A stretch of DNA of 64,000 nucleotides, taken from positions 496,001 to 560,000 of the forward strand of contig NZ_JABJXS010000002.1 of NCBI RefSeq assembly GCF_013155275.1, in the 5' to 3' direction. Source of the DNA: Brenneria sp. hezel4-2-4. Its GTDB lineage: Bacteria; Pseudomonadota; Gammaproteobacteria; Enterobacterales; Enterobacteriaceae. This document shows, in pieces, positions 28,071 to 38,045 of the stretch; within the stretch, counting starts at the first letter, position 1; each line of letters begins with the position of its first letter. Below the pieces are notes generated by a model. The model worked only from the letters and a program-made list of their open reading frames with translations, searched no databases and was not told the DNA's origin. The position numbers and the translations under genes were made by a program.

Positions 28071-29591
28071 ATGACTCAGAAACCGGATATTGTTATGGCT
28101 ACCCGCGGGGTCACGATGCTGTTTCCCGGCACCAAAGCGCTGGATAACGTGGATTACAACGTCTATCGCGGCAAGGTGAATGTGATCATCGGGGAGAACG
28201 GCGCGGGCAAATCGACGCTGATGAAAATACTGGCCGGCGTTCAGCAGCCGACCGCCGGCCAGATCCTGCTGAACGGCGAGGTGGTTCGTATCGCCAATAC
28301 CCGCGATGCGGCGGCCAAAGGCATCGGCATGGTGCATCAGGAGCTGAACCTGTCTGAAAACCTCACCGTGGCGGAGAACATTTTTCTTGGGCGGGAGATT
28401 CAGAAAGGGCTGGGGCCCATCGATTACCGGCAACAGGAGAAAATCGCCGCACAGCTGATGGCGCGCCTCGATCAGGATATATCGCCCCGCACCGAGGTGG
28501 CCGGCCTGAAAGTGGGGCAGCAGCAGTTGGTGGAAATCGCCAAGGCGCTGGCCGAACAGGCCGATATTCTGATTCTGGATGAGCCTACCTCGGCATTGAG
28601 TAAAACCGAAGTGGACATTCTGTTTCGGGTGATCCGCGAACTTACCCGGCAAAACGTCTCCATTATCTATATTTCCCACCGTCTGGAAGAACTGATGGCC
28701 ATTGGCGATTACATCACCATTTTGCGCGATGGCCGTTTTCAGGCGGAAGCGGCGGTCAGTGAAATCGACGTGCCGTGGATCATTCGGGAGATGCTGGGAG
28801 GCGATCCGGTATCCAGTTTCCTCCAGCCGGGGAGGACTTTTGGCGCGCCGGTACTGGAAGCGGAACACATCACCTGCCTCAACGATGCGGGCAACAAAGT
28901 GGTCAACGATGTCTCCTTTGTGGTGAGAGAGGGTGAAATCGTTGGCGTTTACGGTCTGATGGGGGCCGGACGCACCGAACTGTTCGAGTGTCTGCTGGGA
29001 ACGCAGCATGACTATCTGGGCAAGATTTACCTCGATAGCAAACCGGTGCATACGCGTCTATCCACCGCCCAGCGCATCCGCATGGGCATGAGCCTGGTGC
29101 CGGAAGACCGCAAAAAAACCGGCATTTTCCCCTTATCGTCGGTGGCCTCCAACCTGACCATCGCCAGCTTATGGCGGCGGCTGAAATACGGTATGGCGAT
29201 ATTTCACCAGGAGGAAGAGAAAGTGGTCGCCAGCACTATCGGCAGACTGGGTATCAAGGTTTCCTCGCCGCAGGTGGAGATTCAGGCGCTGAGCGGCGGC
29301 AATCAGCAGAAAGTGGTTATCGGCCGCTCGCTGCTGACCAGCCCCAAGATCCTGTTGCTGGATGAGCCGACCCGCGGAATCGACGTGGGCGCAAAGGCCG
29401 ACGTGTTTGAGATGATGGTCAAACTGTCGGAGCAGGGGATCGGCGTACTGTTTTCCACCTCGGACCTGAAGGAAATCATGGCGGTATCAGATCGTATTCT
29501 GGTGATGTCGAACGGCAAACTGACGGCGAATATTGTTCGTCAGTCCGCCAGCGAGTCGGCATTGGTTTCGGCAAGTGCACAAGGGTTCTGA
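28071..29591 (+). CDS. sugar ABC transporter ATPase, two-domain (RbsA-like)
   Basis: 506 residues with two nucleotide-binding domains, as in ribose/galactose importers. Domain 1 has Walker A GENGAGKST (near 42), the signature VGQQQLVEIAKAL and Walker B ILILDEPTSAL. Domain 2 has a degenerate Walker A (GLMGAGRTE), LSGGNQQKVVIGRSL and LLLDEPTRGIDVGAK. It powers the permease that follows two bases later. The sugar is inferred from the cluster (D-apiose). Confidence 0.93.
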   Translation: MTQKPDIVMATRGVTMLFPGTKALDNVDYNVYRGKVNVIIGENGAGKSTLMKILAGVQQPTAGQILLNGEVVRIANTRDAAAKGIGMVHQELNLSENLTVAENIFLGREIQKGLGPIDYRQQEKIAAQLMARLDQDISPRTEVAGLKVGQQQLVEIAKALAEQADILILDEPTSALSKTEVDILFRVIRELTRQNVSIIYISHRLEELMAIGDYITILRDGRFQAEAAVSEIDVPWIIREMLGGDPVSSFLQPGRTFGAPVLEAEHITCLNDAGNKVVNDVSFVVREGEIVGVYGLMGAGRTELFECLLGTQHDYLGKIYLDSKPVHTRLSTAQRIRMGMSLVPEDRKKTGIFPLSSVASNLTIASLWRRLKYGMAIFHQEEEKVVASTIGRLGIKVSSPQVEIQALSGGNQQKVVIGRSLLTSPKILLLDEPTRGIDVGAKADVFEMMVKLSEQGIGVLFSTSDLKEIMAVSDRILVMSNGKLTANIVRQSASESALVSASAQGF

Positions 29592-29593
29592 CA

Positions 29594-30691
29594 ATGAAAA
29601 CGACTAACCTTCCGGCGGCGTCCGGCGCGCTATTACCCGGCAAGTTCGTACGCTCGCGGGAGAACATGCTTTTATTGATCCTCAGGTTGCGCACTTTTAT
29701 CGCGCTGTTCCTGATTCTCGGCTTTTTCGCCTTGACCGTTCCGGGTTTTCTGGCGACCGGCAGCCTGATCATTATGGTCAAACACATCGCCATCAATGCG
29801 TTTCTGGCGCTGGGGATCACCTTCGTCATCATCACCGCCGGCATCGACCTATCGATAGGCGCAACGCTGGGGCTATGCGGCATGATCGCCGGCTATATGA
29901 TTACCCAGGGGATCGTACTGCCGATGTTCGGCGTCGCCATTTTCCCCAGCGTATGGGTGATTGTGCCGGTGGTATTGCTGATCGGCGCCTTTATCGGGGC
30001 GATTAACGGCTGGATCATCACCCGTTACAACGTGGCGCCGTTCATTTGTACCCTGGGTACGATGTACATCGTACGCGGCGCCGCCATGCTGATTTCCGGC
30101 GGTGAAACTTTTCCGGGATTAGCGGGAAATCCCCAACTGGGCAATACCGGTTTTGAGCTGATCGGCGCGGGCACGATCCTCGGCCTCCCGTTTGCCATCT
30201 GGCTGATGTTCGTGCTGGCGCTGATTATCGCCTATGTGGCTCGCCGTCTGCCGTTCGGCCGCCATGTTTACGCCATTGGCGATAACGAACGCGCCGCCGA
30301 GCTATCCGGGGTGAAAGTGCGCCAGGTAAAAGTCTGGGTATACACCATTTCAGGTTTCTGCGCCGCCATTGCCGGGATTGTGGTTTCTTCCCAACTGGTC
30401 GCCAGCCATCCGGCCACCGGGACGGCGTTTGAAATGAACGCCATCGCCGCGGTGGTGCTTGGCGGAACCTCGCTGGCCGGAGGAAGGGGAACGATACTGG
30501 GAACGCTGATCGGCGCTTTTGTCATCGGCATTCTGGCGGATGGCCTGGTGATGATGGGGGTAAGTGAATTCTGGCAGATGGTGATTAAAGGCATTGTGAT
30601 TATTGTGGCGGTCATCATTGACCAGATGCAAAACCGCATGCAGCACAAAGCGGCGATTGTATCGCAAAAGGTAGCAGCGGAAGGGGCGTAG
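29594..30691 (+). CDS. sugar ABC transporter permease (RbsC-like)
   Basis: 365 residues with eight to ten membrane spans. It carries the family signatures GAFIGAINGWIITRYNVAPFICTLGTM, GRHVYAIGDNERAAELSGV (the ATPase-coupling loop) and AVVLGGTSLAGGRGTILGTL. It forms the transmembrane channel of the importer. A 145-base gap with a second operator follows before the transketolase genes, so import and catabolic genes are probably separate units. Confidence 0.92.
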   Translation: MKTTNLPAASGALLPGKFVRSRENMLLLILRLRTFIALFLILGFFALTVPGFLATGSLIIMVKHIAINAFLALGITFVIITAGIDLSIGATLGLCGMIAGYMITQGIVLPMFGVAIFPSVWVIVPVVLLIGAFIGAINGWIITRYNVAPFICTLGTMYIVRGAAMLISGGETFPGLAGNPQLGNTGFELIGAGTILGLPFAIWLMFVLALIIAYVARRLPFGRHVYAIGDNERAAELSGVKVRQVKVWVYTISGFCAAIAGIVVSSQLVASHPATGTAFEMNAIAAVVLGGTSLAGGRGTILGTLIGAFVIGILADGLVMMGVSEFWQMVIKGIVIIVAVIIDQMQNRMQHKAAIVSQKVAAEGA

Positions 30692-30789
30692 CGGTCTGGC
30701 ATCGCTATGCCGCCAGTGGCTGCTCAGCAAGTGGGAGGAGGCAGTTGGTGAGCGCGCCAGATCGGGAATGCTGTTTTTTTTGTTTGTTG

Positions 30790-30823
30790 TGGAATAAATA
30801 TTCGAATTTGAGTAAAAATTCAA
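30790..30823. promoter_or_regulatory. paired palindromic operator before the transketolase operon
   Basis: TGGAATAAATATTCGA (30790-30805) and TTGAGTAAAAATTCAA (30808-30823) fit the same TTGAAT-N4-ATTCAA pattern as 26362-26395, again 18 bp apart and 13 bases before the ATG. This marks a second promoter of the same regulon. Confidence 0.6.
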
Positions 30824-30836
30824 GGCGAGGTGAGGT

Positions 30837-31667
30837 ATGAATCCGTATGCATTGTCGGTGGAGGCGCTGACGCGAAAAGCCCGCGCCATTCGTCGCCGAA
30901 TCATTAATCTGAATGCCAACAGCCCGGCGGGCGGCCATACCGGAGCCGACCTTTCACAGGTTGAAATCCTGACGGCGCTTTACTTCCGTATTCTGAACTG
31001 CGCGCCGGACCGTCTTCAGGACCCGCAGCGGGACATCTATATCCAGTCCAAGGGACACGCGGTGGGAGGGTATTACTGTTGCCTGGCGGAAGCGGGTTTT
31101 TTCCCTGAATCCTGGCTGGCGACTTATCAGCACCCGGACTCGCATTTGCCGGGACATCCGGTGAAGTACAAGACGCCGGGGATCGAGCTGAACACCGGTG
31201 CGCTGGGTCACGGCCTGCCGGTTTCCGTGGGGATCGCGCTGGCGGCGAAACGGGACAACAGCCCGCGGCGGGTATTTGTGGTGACCGGCGACGGTGAGCT
31301 GGCCGAAGGCAGCAACTGGGAGGCGGCCCTGGCGGCGGCGCATTACCAACTGGATAACCTGGTCATCATCAACGACAAGAACAAGTTGCAACTGGCCGGC
31401 GCCACCTGTTCCATCATGAACACCGACCCGCTGGCGGATAAATGGCGCGCTTTCGGCCTGAACGTCACCGAATGCGCCGGCAATGATATGCGGTCGGTAG
31501 TGGAGACGCTGGAGAACCTGCCCGCTAACGGTAAACCCAACGTGGTGATCGCCAATACGGAAAAAGGCGCGGGCGTCTCCTTTATTCAGGGGCGCGCGGA
31601 ATGGCATCACCGGGTGCCGAAAGGCGAAGAAATCGCGCTGGCGTTGGAGGAGTTAAAAGATGAATAA
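30837..31667 (+). CDS. aptA: transketolase-like subunit A (apulose-4-P transketolase, inferred)
   Basis: 276 residues, equal to the thiamin-diphosphate-binding N-terminal part of transketolase. HTGADLSQVEILTALY, GHGLPVSVGIALAAK and the ThDP motif GDGELAEGSNWEAAL...NN-type (IINDKNKLQLAG) are present. Split transketolases act as A/B complexes. In the D-apiose pathway such a pair moves a ketol group from D-apulose 4-phosphate to glyceraldehyde 3-phosphate, giving xylulose 5-phosphate and dihydroxyacetone phosphate. The gene overlaps the next by 8 bases. Substrate is by context; other split transketolases exist. Confidence 0.75.
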   Translation: MNPYALSVEALTRKARAIRRRIINLNANSPAGGHTGADLSQVEILTALYFRILNCAPDRLQDPQRDIYIQSKGHAVGGYYCCLAEAGFFPESWLATYQHPDSHLPGHPVKYKTPGIELNTGALGHGLPVSVGIALAAKRDNSPRRVFVVTGDGELAEGSNWEAALAAAHYQLDNLVIINDKNKLQLAGATCSIMNTDPLADKWRAFGLNVTECAGNDMRSVVETLENLPANGKPNVVIANTEKGAGVSFIQGRAEWHHRVPKGEEIALALEELKDE

Positions 31668-32604
31668 CGCGGAACATCTGGCCAGTGTGATGGTCGAGCA
31701 ATTTATTAAAGCGGTTGAGCGGGGCATCGATCTGGTGCCGGTGGTGGCCGACTCTACCTCCACCGCGAAAATCGCCCCTTTTATTAAGCGATTCCCCGAA
31801 CGTATCGTCAACGTGGGGATTGCGGAGCAAACCATGGTGGGAGCGGCGGTGGGGCTTTCCATCGGCGGTAAGGTGGCGGTGACCTGTAACGCCGCGCCGT
31901 TTTTGATTTCGCGCGCCAATGAACAGGTCAAGGTCGATGTCTGTTACAACAACAGCAACGTCAAGCTGTTCGGGTTGAACGCCGGATGCAGCTATGGCCC
32001 GCTCGCCAGTACCCATCACAGTATCGATGATATCGCGATACTGCGGGGTTTTGGCAACATTGAAATCTATGCGCCGTCCAGCCCCGAAGAGTGCCGCCAG
32101 ATTATCGACTATGCCCTGGAGCATCAGGGGCCGGTGTATATCCGCCTTGACGGCAAACCGTTACCGGCACTGCACGATCGGCATTACCGCTTTGCGCCGG
32201 GGCAGATCGATGTGCTGCGTACGGGCCGCGATATCACGCTGCTCGGGCTGGGGTCTACCGTGCACGAAGTGGTTGCCGCCGCTGAGTTACTGGCGGAAAA
32301 AGGCATCGCTGCTACGGTGGTCAACCTTTCTTCGGTACGGCCGTGCGACACTCGCCGACTGCTTGAAATTCTGCGCACGGCGCCGCGCGTCATCACCGTT
32401 GAAGAGCATAACGTCAACGGCGGGGCGGGCAGTCTGGTGGCCGAGGTCTTGGCGGAAGCGGGCAGCGGCATTTCCCTGTTGCGCCTGGGTATTCCTGACG
32501 GCCAGTATGCGATAGCGGCGGATCGGGCGGCGATGCGCGCGCACCACGGCCTGGATGCGTCAGGCATTGTGCAGGCGGCGCAACGTCTCTGTCCGGGAGC
32601 CTAA
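31660..32604 (+). CDS. aptB: transketolase-like subunit B (apulose-4-P transketolase, inferred)
   Basis: 314 residues covering the pyrimidine-binding and C-terminal domains of transketolase. RIVNVGIAEQTMVGAAVGLS carries the conserved Glu that activates ThDP, GPVYIRLDGKPLP closes the middle domain, and VITVEEHNVNGGAGSLVAEVLAE is the C-terminal signature. It works with subunit A, with overlapping reading frames to ensure equal supply. It feeds pentose carbon into the pentose phosphate pathway and glycolysis. Confidence 0.75.
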   Translation: MNNAEHLASVMVEQFIKAVERGIDLVPVVADSTSTAKIAPFIKRFPERIVNVGIAEQTMVGAAVGLSIGGKVAVTCNAAPFLISRANEQVKVDVCYNNSNVKLFGLNAGCSYGPLASTHHSIDDIAILRGFGNIEIYAPSSPEECRQIIDYALEHQGPVYIRLDGKPLPALHDRHYRFAPGQIDVLRTGRDITLLGLGSTVHEVVAAAELLAEKGIAATVVNLSSVRPCDTRRLLEILRTAPRVITVEEHNVNGGAGSLVAEVLAEAGSGISLLRLGIPDGQYAIAADRAAMRAHHGLDASGIVQAAQRLCPGA

Positions 32605-32606
32605 TC

Positions 32607-34097
32607 ATGTTTACACCGGTTATTTTGGCAATAGACGAAGGCACGACTAATGCTAAAGCGGTCGCGGTAGATGCCCAGGGAAATATTCTGTCCAAGGCGG
32701 CGGTCGCCTTGCAGATCGCCCACCCAGAGCCGGGACGGGCGGAGCAGGACGCCATGGCTATCTGGCACGCTGTTTGCCAGGCGGTGGAGGGCTGTCTGTC
32801 ATCGCTGAACCGGGTGCAGGTGGCGGGTATCGCCATCAGCAATCAGCGTGAGTCGGTGCTGATTTGGGAAAGGCGTTCCGGACGGCCGCTGACGCCATTG
32901 GTCAGTTGGCAGGATCGCCGTTCAGAACGTTTTTGCCAGGCCTTGCAGGGCGGCGCCGAAGAAAAGCTGATCGAAGCCCGCACCGGTCTGCCGCTGGATC
33001 CGCTGTTCCCGGCGGCCAAAATCCACAGCATGCTGGCCGAGTTGCCGGACGGCGTGTCCCGCGCCGCCCATGGCGAATTATGCATCGGAACCGTTGACTG
33101 CTGGCTTAACTGGCAGCTCAGCGGCGGCCAGGCCTACTCGACGGATTACTCCAATGCCGCCCGCACCCAGCTTTTCGATATTCACCGCCAATGCTGGGAT
33201 GAAGATCTGCTGGCGCTTTTCGCCATTCCCAGCGTATGTCTTCCCGCGGTGACGCTTTCGGCGGCGCTGCATGGGCATACCGCGCTGACGGAAATAAAAG
33301 GGTTGGCGGCCGGCATACCGATCGTCGCGCTGATTGGCGATTCCCACGCCGCATTATACGGACAGGGGATCAATCAAAGCGGCGCCATCAAGGCCACCTA
33401 TGGCACCGGCTCGTCGTTGATGACCACCATCGCCGGCCCGCACGCTCACTCCAGCGGATTAAGCACCACTATCGCCTGGCACGACGGCGAGCTGCGCTAT
33501 GCGCTGGAAGGAAACATTACCCATACCGGCTCCGGCTTTGCCTGGATAGGCAAGATGCTGGGCATTCCTTCCGTCGCGCAGTTGACGGAACTGGCTTTGA
33601 GCGCGACGTCGGCGCAAGGGGTGTTTTTCGTCCCGGCGTTATCGGGACTCGGGGCGCCGCACTGGGATACCCATGCCCGCGGTCTGCTCTGCGGCCTGAC
33701 CGACGCAACCACGCCGGCAACCATCGCCAGAGCGGGGTTGGAGGCGATTGCCTACCAGATCGCCGATGTTTTTTTTGCCATGGAGCAGGCGGCGCAATGC
33801 ACGTTGCCGGCACTGCGCGTAGACGGCGGCGCCACGCAAAACCGCTGGCTGATGCAATTTCAGGCCGATCTGCTGCAACGTCCCCTTATCCGCAATCATA
33901 ACGCCGAGGTCTCGGCGCTGGGGGCGGCCTATCTGGGGGGCAAAACGCTGGGATGGTGGCGTGACGGCGAGCAAATCGCCGCCTTGCCGCGAGAAGTGGA
34001 GTTTATCGAACCGCGGGCGCCGCATGGGGCGCTCCAGGAGAGTTATGCGCAGTGGCAGACGGCGGTGGCCCGCGCTCGTTTCACCCGGTCTCTTTGA
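32607..34097 (+). CDS. apsK: FGGY sugar kinase (D-apulose kinase, inferred)
   Basis: 496 residues. The N-terminal phosphate loop is AIDEGTTNAKAVAVD, ISNQRESVLIWERRSGRPLTPLVSWQDRR is typical of glycerol/xylulose kinases, YGTGSSLMTTI forms the second ATP loop, and LRVDGGATQNRWLMQFQADLL lies near the C-terminus. It phosphorylates the ketose made by the isomerase encoded downstream. It starts 2 bases after aptB. Context points to D-apulose; xylulose or another ketopentose is the alternative. Confidence 0.75.
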   Translation: MFTPVILAIDEGTTNAKAVAVDAQGNILSKAAVALQIAHPEPGRAEQDAMAIWHAVCQAVEGCLSSLNRVQVAGIAISNQRESVLIWERRSGRPLTPLVSWQDRRSERFCQALQGGAEEKLIEARTGLPLDPLFPAAKIHSMLAELPDGVSRAAHGELCIGTVDCWLNWQLSGGQAYSTDYSNAARTQLFDIHRQCWDEDLLALFAIPSVCLPAVTLSAALHGHTALTEIKGLAAGIPIVALIGDSHAALYGQGINQSGAIKATYGTGSSLMTTIAGPHAHSSGLSTTIAWHDGELRYALEGNITHTGSGFAWIGKMLGIPSVAQLTELALSATSAQGVFFVPALSGLGAPHWDTHARGLLCGLTDATTPATIARAGLEAIAYQIADVFFAMEQAAQCTLPALRVDGGATQNRWLMQFQADLLQRPLIRNHNAEVSALGAAYLGGKTLGWWRDGEQIAALPREVEFIEPRAPHGALQESYAQWQTAVARARFTRSL

Positions 34098-34156
34098 TAT
34101 GCCAGGCGACAATACCTGTGCCTGGCTGATTACTAATAAATGAGGACGACTTAATT

Positions 34157-35155
34157 ATGGCAACCTACACCTATCCTGAATTCGGCGCCGGTTTATGGCA
34201 TTTCGCCAACTACATCGATCGTTACGCCGTCGATGGCTATGGTCCGGCGCTGAGTACGCTGGATCAGATTAAAGCGGCGAAAGAAGTCGGCGAACTCTCT
34301 TACGTCGATTTACCTTATCCGTTCACGCCCGGCGTCACGCTGGCGGAAGTAAAAGATGCTCTGAAAGACGCCGGGTTAAAAGCGATTGGCATCACGCCGG
34401 AAATCTATCTGCGGAAATGGTCGCGCGGCGCGTTTACCAACCCCGATCCTGCGGCACGGGCGGCGGCCTTTGAACTGATGCACGAGTCGGCCGGCATTGT
34501 GCGTGAATTGGGGGCGAACTACGTCAAAGTCTGGCCGGGACAGGATGGCTGGGACTATCCGTTTCAGGTAAGCCATAAAAATCTGTGGAAACTGGCGGTC
34601 GACGGCATGCGCGATCTGGCCGGCGCCAACCCGGACGTAAAATTCGCCATCGAATATAAACCGCGTGAACCGCGCGTCAAAATGACCTGGGACTCCGCCG
34701 CCCGTACATTACTGGGTATCGAAGATATCGGTCTGGATAACGTCGGCGTGCTGCTGGATTTCGGACACGCGCTGTACGGCGGCGAATCTCCCGCCGACTC
34801 CGCTCAGTTAATCATCGATCGCGGCCGCTTATTCGGCATGGACGTCAATGATAATCTGCGCGGCTGGGACGATGACCTGGTGGTCGGCACCGTGCATATG
34901 ACCGAAATTTTCGAATTCTTCTACGTATTAAAAATCAATAACTGGCAGGGCGTCTGGCAATTGGATCAGTTCCCATTCCGCGAAAACCATGTCGAAGCCG
35001 CCCGACTATCGATCCGTTTTCTGAAACACATCTATCGGGCGCTGGATAAACTCGATATTTCCGCGTTGCAGGCGGCGCAGGAAGCGCAGGATGCCTTGCG
35101 GGCGCAGCGTATCGTACAGGATGCGCTGCTCTCGTCGATCAATGTCGACGAGTAG
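34157..35155 (+). CDS. apsI: TIM-barrel sugar isomerase (D-apiose isomerase, inferred)
   Basis: 332 residues, a xylose-isomerase-like TIM barrel. [30 protein letters not shown] and [22 protein letters not shown] supply the usual Glu/Asp/His metal ligands. It would turn D-apiose into D-apulose using a divalent metal. The gene order (ABC importer, transketolase pair, kinase, isomerase) is what I recall for the apiose cluster of Pectobacterium. AGGACGACTT precedes the ATG at 34157. Sugar specificity needs a substrate test. Confidence 0.75.
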   Translation: MATYTYPEFGAGLWHFANYIDRYAVDGYGPALSTLDQIKAAKEVGELSYVDLPYPFTPGVTLAEVKDALKDAGLKAIGITPEIYLRKWSRGAFTNPDPAARAAAFELMHESAGIVRELGANYVKVWPGQDGWDYPFQVSHKNLWKLAVDGMRDLAGANPDVKFAIEYKPREPRVKMTWDSAARTLLGIEDIGLDNVGVLLDFGHALYGGESPADSAQLIIDRGRLFGMDVNDNLRGWDDDLVVGTVHMTEIFEFFYVLKINNWQGVWQLDQFPFRENHVEAARLSIRFLKHIYRALDKLDISALQAAQEAQDALRAQRIVQDALLSSINVDE

Positions 35156-35165
35156 GGGATAAACC

Positions 35166-35189
35166 GCCCGCCGGGCTCCTCCGGCGGGC
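35166..35189. terminator. hairpin between isomerase and regulator genes
   Basis: Nine-bp GC stem GCCCGCCGG/CCGGCGGGC with a 6-base loop between the convergent genes. It lacks a T-run. Confidence 0.5.
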
Positions 35190-35202
35190 AATCAGTTCTG
35201 AA

Positions 35203-36147
35203 TTACACCAGCGTTTCGGCCGTAAGCCTGTCGGTGATCAGCACGTCAATATAGTTGCCCGTTAACGCGCCCTGAATGGCGGCGCTCTTGTCCACGCCGC
35301 CGGCCAGGGCGACCACCCGCGGACAACTGCGCAACTGCGGCAGCGCCATGCCGATAACCGGATCTTCCCCATCCTGCAATACCGGTTCCCCCCGCGCGTT
35401 ATAGTAGTGCAGACACAGGTCGCCCACCGCGCCGCGCTGCGCCAATAAATGCAGCATTTCCTCGTGGTAATAGTTGCCGGAATTTTTTAACAACTGCGAC
35501 GGCTCCAGTACGCCAATGCCAACCAGGGCCAGACTGACATCGCTGAATTTGTCGACCACGCTGGACACTTCATCGCTGGTAATCAGCCGGGTGCGGTCTT
35601 CCACCGAGCGTTCTATACTTTGCGCCGGCAGCAGATAGGCCGGGCAGTTTAGCAGGTTGGCCAGGGTTTGCGTCAGGATGGTGGCCTGCACATTGCCGTT
35701 GGGGCCGACGCCGCCGAGTAATTGAATCACGCCACGCGCCTTGGTGCCGAGCGGGTGGAGATTATCCACCATCGCGCGCAGCGTGCTGCTCCATGATGAG
35801 ATACCCACCAGATCGTCGGGGCGGATACTGGTCTGTAGATAATGGGCCGCCGCCGAACCAATGGCCTGTTTCACCTGAGAAAGGTTGGCAGTATCGGCTA
35901 CATCGACCACAATTGCCTGGTCGATGGCATAGCGTTTCTGAATGGCCGATTCCAGTGCCATAAACATATTGGGGGGCTGAACCACGCTGATTTTGACCAC
36001 CCCCTCTTTAACCGAGCGGGTAAGGGCGCGTGATACAAAAGATTGTGACAAATGGAGGGAGTCGGCAATTTCTGATTGTTTCATCCCTTCGCTATAATAG
36101 AGCGTGGCGATCTTGACCAACAGTCGCTGTTCGTCCTGTTTTGACAT
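35203..36147 (-). CDS. SorC/DeoR-type transcriptional regulator of the pentose cluster
   Basis: 314 residues from ATG 36147 (GGAGGG upstream); the in-frame extension to 36291 is not conserved. The N-terminal helix-turn-helix is LYYSEGMKQSEIADSLHLSQSFVSRAL. The C-terminal sugar-binding domain of the SorC family follows (GISSWSSTLRAMVDNL, IQLLGGVGPNG, VVALAGGVDKSAAI), similar to NagB/phosphosugar binding. It faces the catabolic genes and most likely senses a phosphorylated intermediate. The repeated TTGAAT-N4-ATTCAA palindromes are its probable operators. Confidence 0.88.
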   Translation of the reverse strand: MSKQDEQRLLVKIATLYYSEGMKQSEIADSLHLSQSFVSRALTRSVKEGVVKISVVQPPNMFMALESAIQKRYAIDQAIVVDVADTANLSQVKQAIGSAAAHYLQTSIRPDDLVGISSWSSTLRAMVDNLHPLGTKARGVIQLLGGVGPNGNVQATILTQTLANLLNCPAYLLPAQSIERSVEDRTRLITSDEVSSVVDKFSDVSLALVGIGVLEPSQLLKNSGNYYHEEMLHLLAQRGAVGDLCLHYYNARGEPVLQDGEDPVIGMALPQLRSCPRVVALAGGVDKSAAIQGALTGNYIDVLITDRLTAETLV

Positions 36148-36183
36148 GTTTATCCCTCCGGTTGACGCGCGCCTATCATTTTT

Positions 36184-36197
36184 ATTCAGCTTGGAAT
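36184..36197. promoter_or_regulatory. central half of the cluster operator, before the SorC gene
   Basis: ATTCAGCTTGGAAT has the same arms and 4-base spacer as the junction between the paired palindromes at 26362-26395 (ATTCA-ATAT-TGAAT) and 30790-30823. It lies 37 bases before the regulator start, suggesting autoregulation. Confidence 0.5.
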
Positions 36198-36339
36198 AAA
36201 TAACAAGCACAGGCGCTAGTCGCGGCATACGGCAGGGACGCGATTTCCCAGCCGGCGGGGGAAATGGTAATTTAATGGGGTTTATCGCCAAAATTTGGCA
36301 TAATTCATTTAGTTAATAGGAAATCACAGGAAAGAAAAC

Positions 36340-36645
36340 GTGAAATATTTGCTGATTTTTTTACTCGTGCTGGCGATATTCATCATTTCTGTCACACTGG
36401 GTGCGCACAACGATCAGGTGATTACGTTTAATTATCTGCTGGCGCAAGGGGAGTATCGTATATCGACGCTGCTTGCCACATTGTTCGCGCTGGGATTTAT
36501 TCTTGGCTGGGTGATTTGTGGCCTGTTTTATTTGCGTCAGCGCATTGCGTTAGGCCGTGCTCAACGTAAAATCAAGCGCCTGGAGCAACAACTTTCAGTC
36601 TCGAATGAGGAAAGCGTGACGCCAGTACAGCCAGCCACCCACTAA
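36340..36645 (+). CDS. lapA: lipopolysaccharide assembly protein A
   Basis: 101 residues (YciS) starting at GTG 36340 behind CAGGAAAG. There are two membrane spans (LLIFLLVLAIFIISVTLG and TLLATLFALGFILGWVICGLFY), then a short cytoplasmic coiled tail. It pairs with LapB to control LpxC turnover by FtsH and so LPS level. It is 13 bases upstream of lapB, in one operon. Confidence 0.95.
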   Translation: MKYLLIFLLVLAIFIISVTLGAHNDQVITFNYLLAQGEYRISTLLATLFALGFILGWVICGLFYLRQRIALGRAQRKIKRLEQQLSVSNEESVTPVQPATH

Positions 36646-36658
36646 GGAATCATTTTCT

Positions 36659-37828
36659 ATGTTAGAACTGCTGTTTCTGTTGCTGCCAGTAGCCGCCGCA
36701 TACGGCTGGTACATGGGCCGCAGAAGTGCGCAGCAGGATAAGGATCAAGAGTCTAACCGCCTGTCACGCGAGTACGTAACAGGGGTAAACTTTCTGCTAT
36801 CCGACCAACAGGATAAAGCCGTCGAGCTGTTTCTCGACATGCTCAAGGATGACAGTAATACCTTTGAGGCACATCTCACGCTCGGCAATCTGTTTCGCTC
36901 ACGCGGCGAAGTCGATCGCGCTATTCGTATTCATCAGGCATTGACGGAAAGCACCTCTCTCTCCTTTGAGCAGCGCTTGCTGGCGGTGCAGCAGCTTGGC
37001 CGGGACTATATGGCCGCGGGGCTGTACGATCGGGCCGAAGAGATTTTCAACCAACTGGTGGACGAAGAAGATTTCCGCCGCGGCGCGCTACAGCAGCTTT
37101 TGCTGATTCATCAGGCGACCAGCGACTGGTTAAACGCCATCGAGGTGGCGGAAAAACTGGTCAAAATGGGTGAGCATCAACTCCGGGTGGAAATCGCCCA
37201 TTTTTACTGTGAGCAGGCGTTACTCGCCATGGGGAGCGACGATCTGGACAAAGCGCTGGCGCTGTTGAAGAAAGGGGCGGTGGCGGATAAGCAGTGCGCC
37301 CGCGTATCAATAATGATGGGGCGAATTTACATGGCGCAAGCGCAATACGCCCGCGCCGTCGATTCGTTGCAACAGGTGCTCGATCAGGACAACGAACTGG
37401 TCAGCGAGACACTATCGATGTTGCAAGAGTGCTATCAGCATCTACAGCAGCCTCAGGCCTGGGCCGAGTTTCTGAAACGTTGTGTGGAGGAAAACTCCGG
37501 CGCGACGGCGGAACTGATGCTGGCCGATATCCTTGAGCAACAGCAGGGGGCGGAAGCGGCGCAGATCTATATTACTCGTCAGCTTGAGCGGCACCCGACG
37601 ATGCGGGTCTTTCATCGGCTGATGGATGTTCACCTTAATGAAGCAGAGGACGGCCGGGCAAAAGAGAGCCTGCTGGTTCTGCGCGACATGGTGGGTGAGC
37701 AAATCCGCACCAAACCTCGCTACAGTTGCCGCAAATGCGGTTTCTCCTCTCAATCGTTATATTGGCATTGTCCTTCCTGCCGCAGTTGGGCAAGCATTAA
37801 ACCTATCCGTGGACTAGACGGTCAATGA
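36659..37828 (+). CDS. lapB: lipopolysaccharide assembly protein B
   Basis: 389 residues, identical in length to E. coli LapB (YciM). It has one N-terminal membrane anchor (LLFLLLPVAAAYGWYMGRRSA), then about nine TPR repeats, then a rubredoxin-type metal site YSCRKCGFSSQSLYWHCPSC at the C-terminus. It acts as the adaptor that presents LpxC to FtsH. The operon with lapA is conserved, with pyrF following as in E. coli. Confidence 0.97.
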   Translation: MLELLFLLLPVAAAYGWYMGRRSAQQDKDQESNRLSREYVTGVNFLLSDQQDKAVELFLDMLKDDSNTFEAHLTLGNLFRSRGEVDRAIRIHQALTESTSLSFEQRLLAVQQLGRDYMAAGLYDRAEEIFNQLVDEEDFRRGALQQLLLIHQATSDWLNAIEVAEKLVKMGEHQLRVEIAHFYCEQALLAMGSDDLDKALALLKKGAVADKQCARVSIMMGRIYMAQAQYARAVDSLQQVLDQDNELVSETLSMLQECYQHLQQPQAWAEFLKRCVEENSGATAELMLADILEQQQGAEAAQIYITRQLERHPTMRVFHRLMDVHLNEAEDGRAKESLLVLRDMVGEQIRTKPRYSCRKCGFSSQSLYWHCPSCRSWASIKPIRGLDGQ

Positions 37829-38045
37829 CCGCGCCGTCGCATCACGCTGTGTACGGCGCAGTGCATTCATTCGTTACTCTCAATTTAGTTACAACATACT
37901 ATATTAATAACACAACTTGCCGTTCCAATCGCTATCATTGATGGTATCCGCTGAACAGGCGGCTGGGATTTCGGCGGCAGGGCATGTAAAATGCGGCGGG
38001 AATTTTGAACGCGAATAATGACTTGGCAACAGCAACGGGTGACAC

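Noticed and set aside
27990..29051. 353-aa minus-strand ORF opposite the RbsA-like ATPase gene
   Set aside because: His/Arg-rich composition typical of antisense frames in GC-rich genes; the plus strand encodes a clear ATPase.
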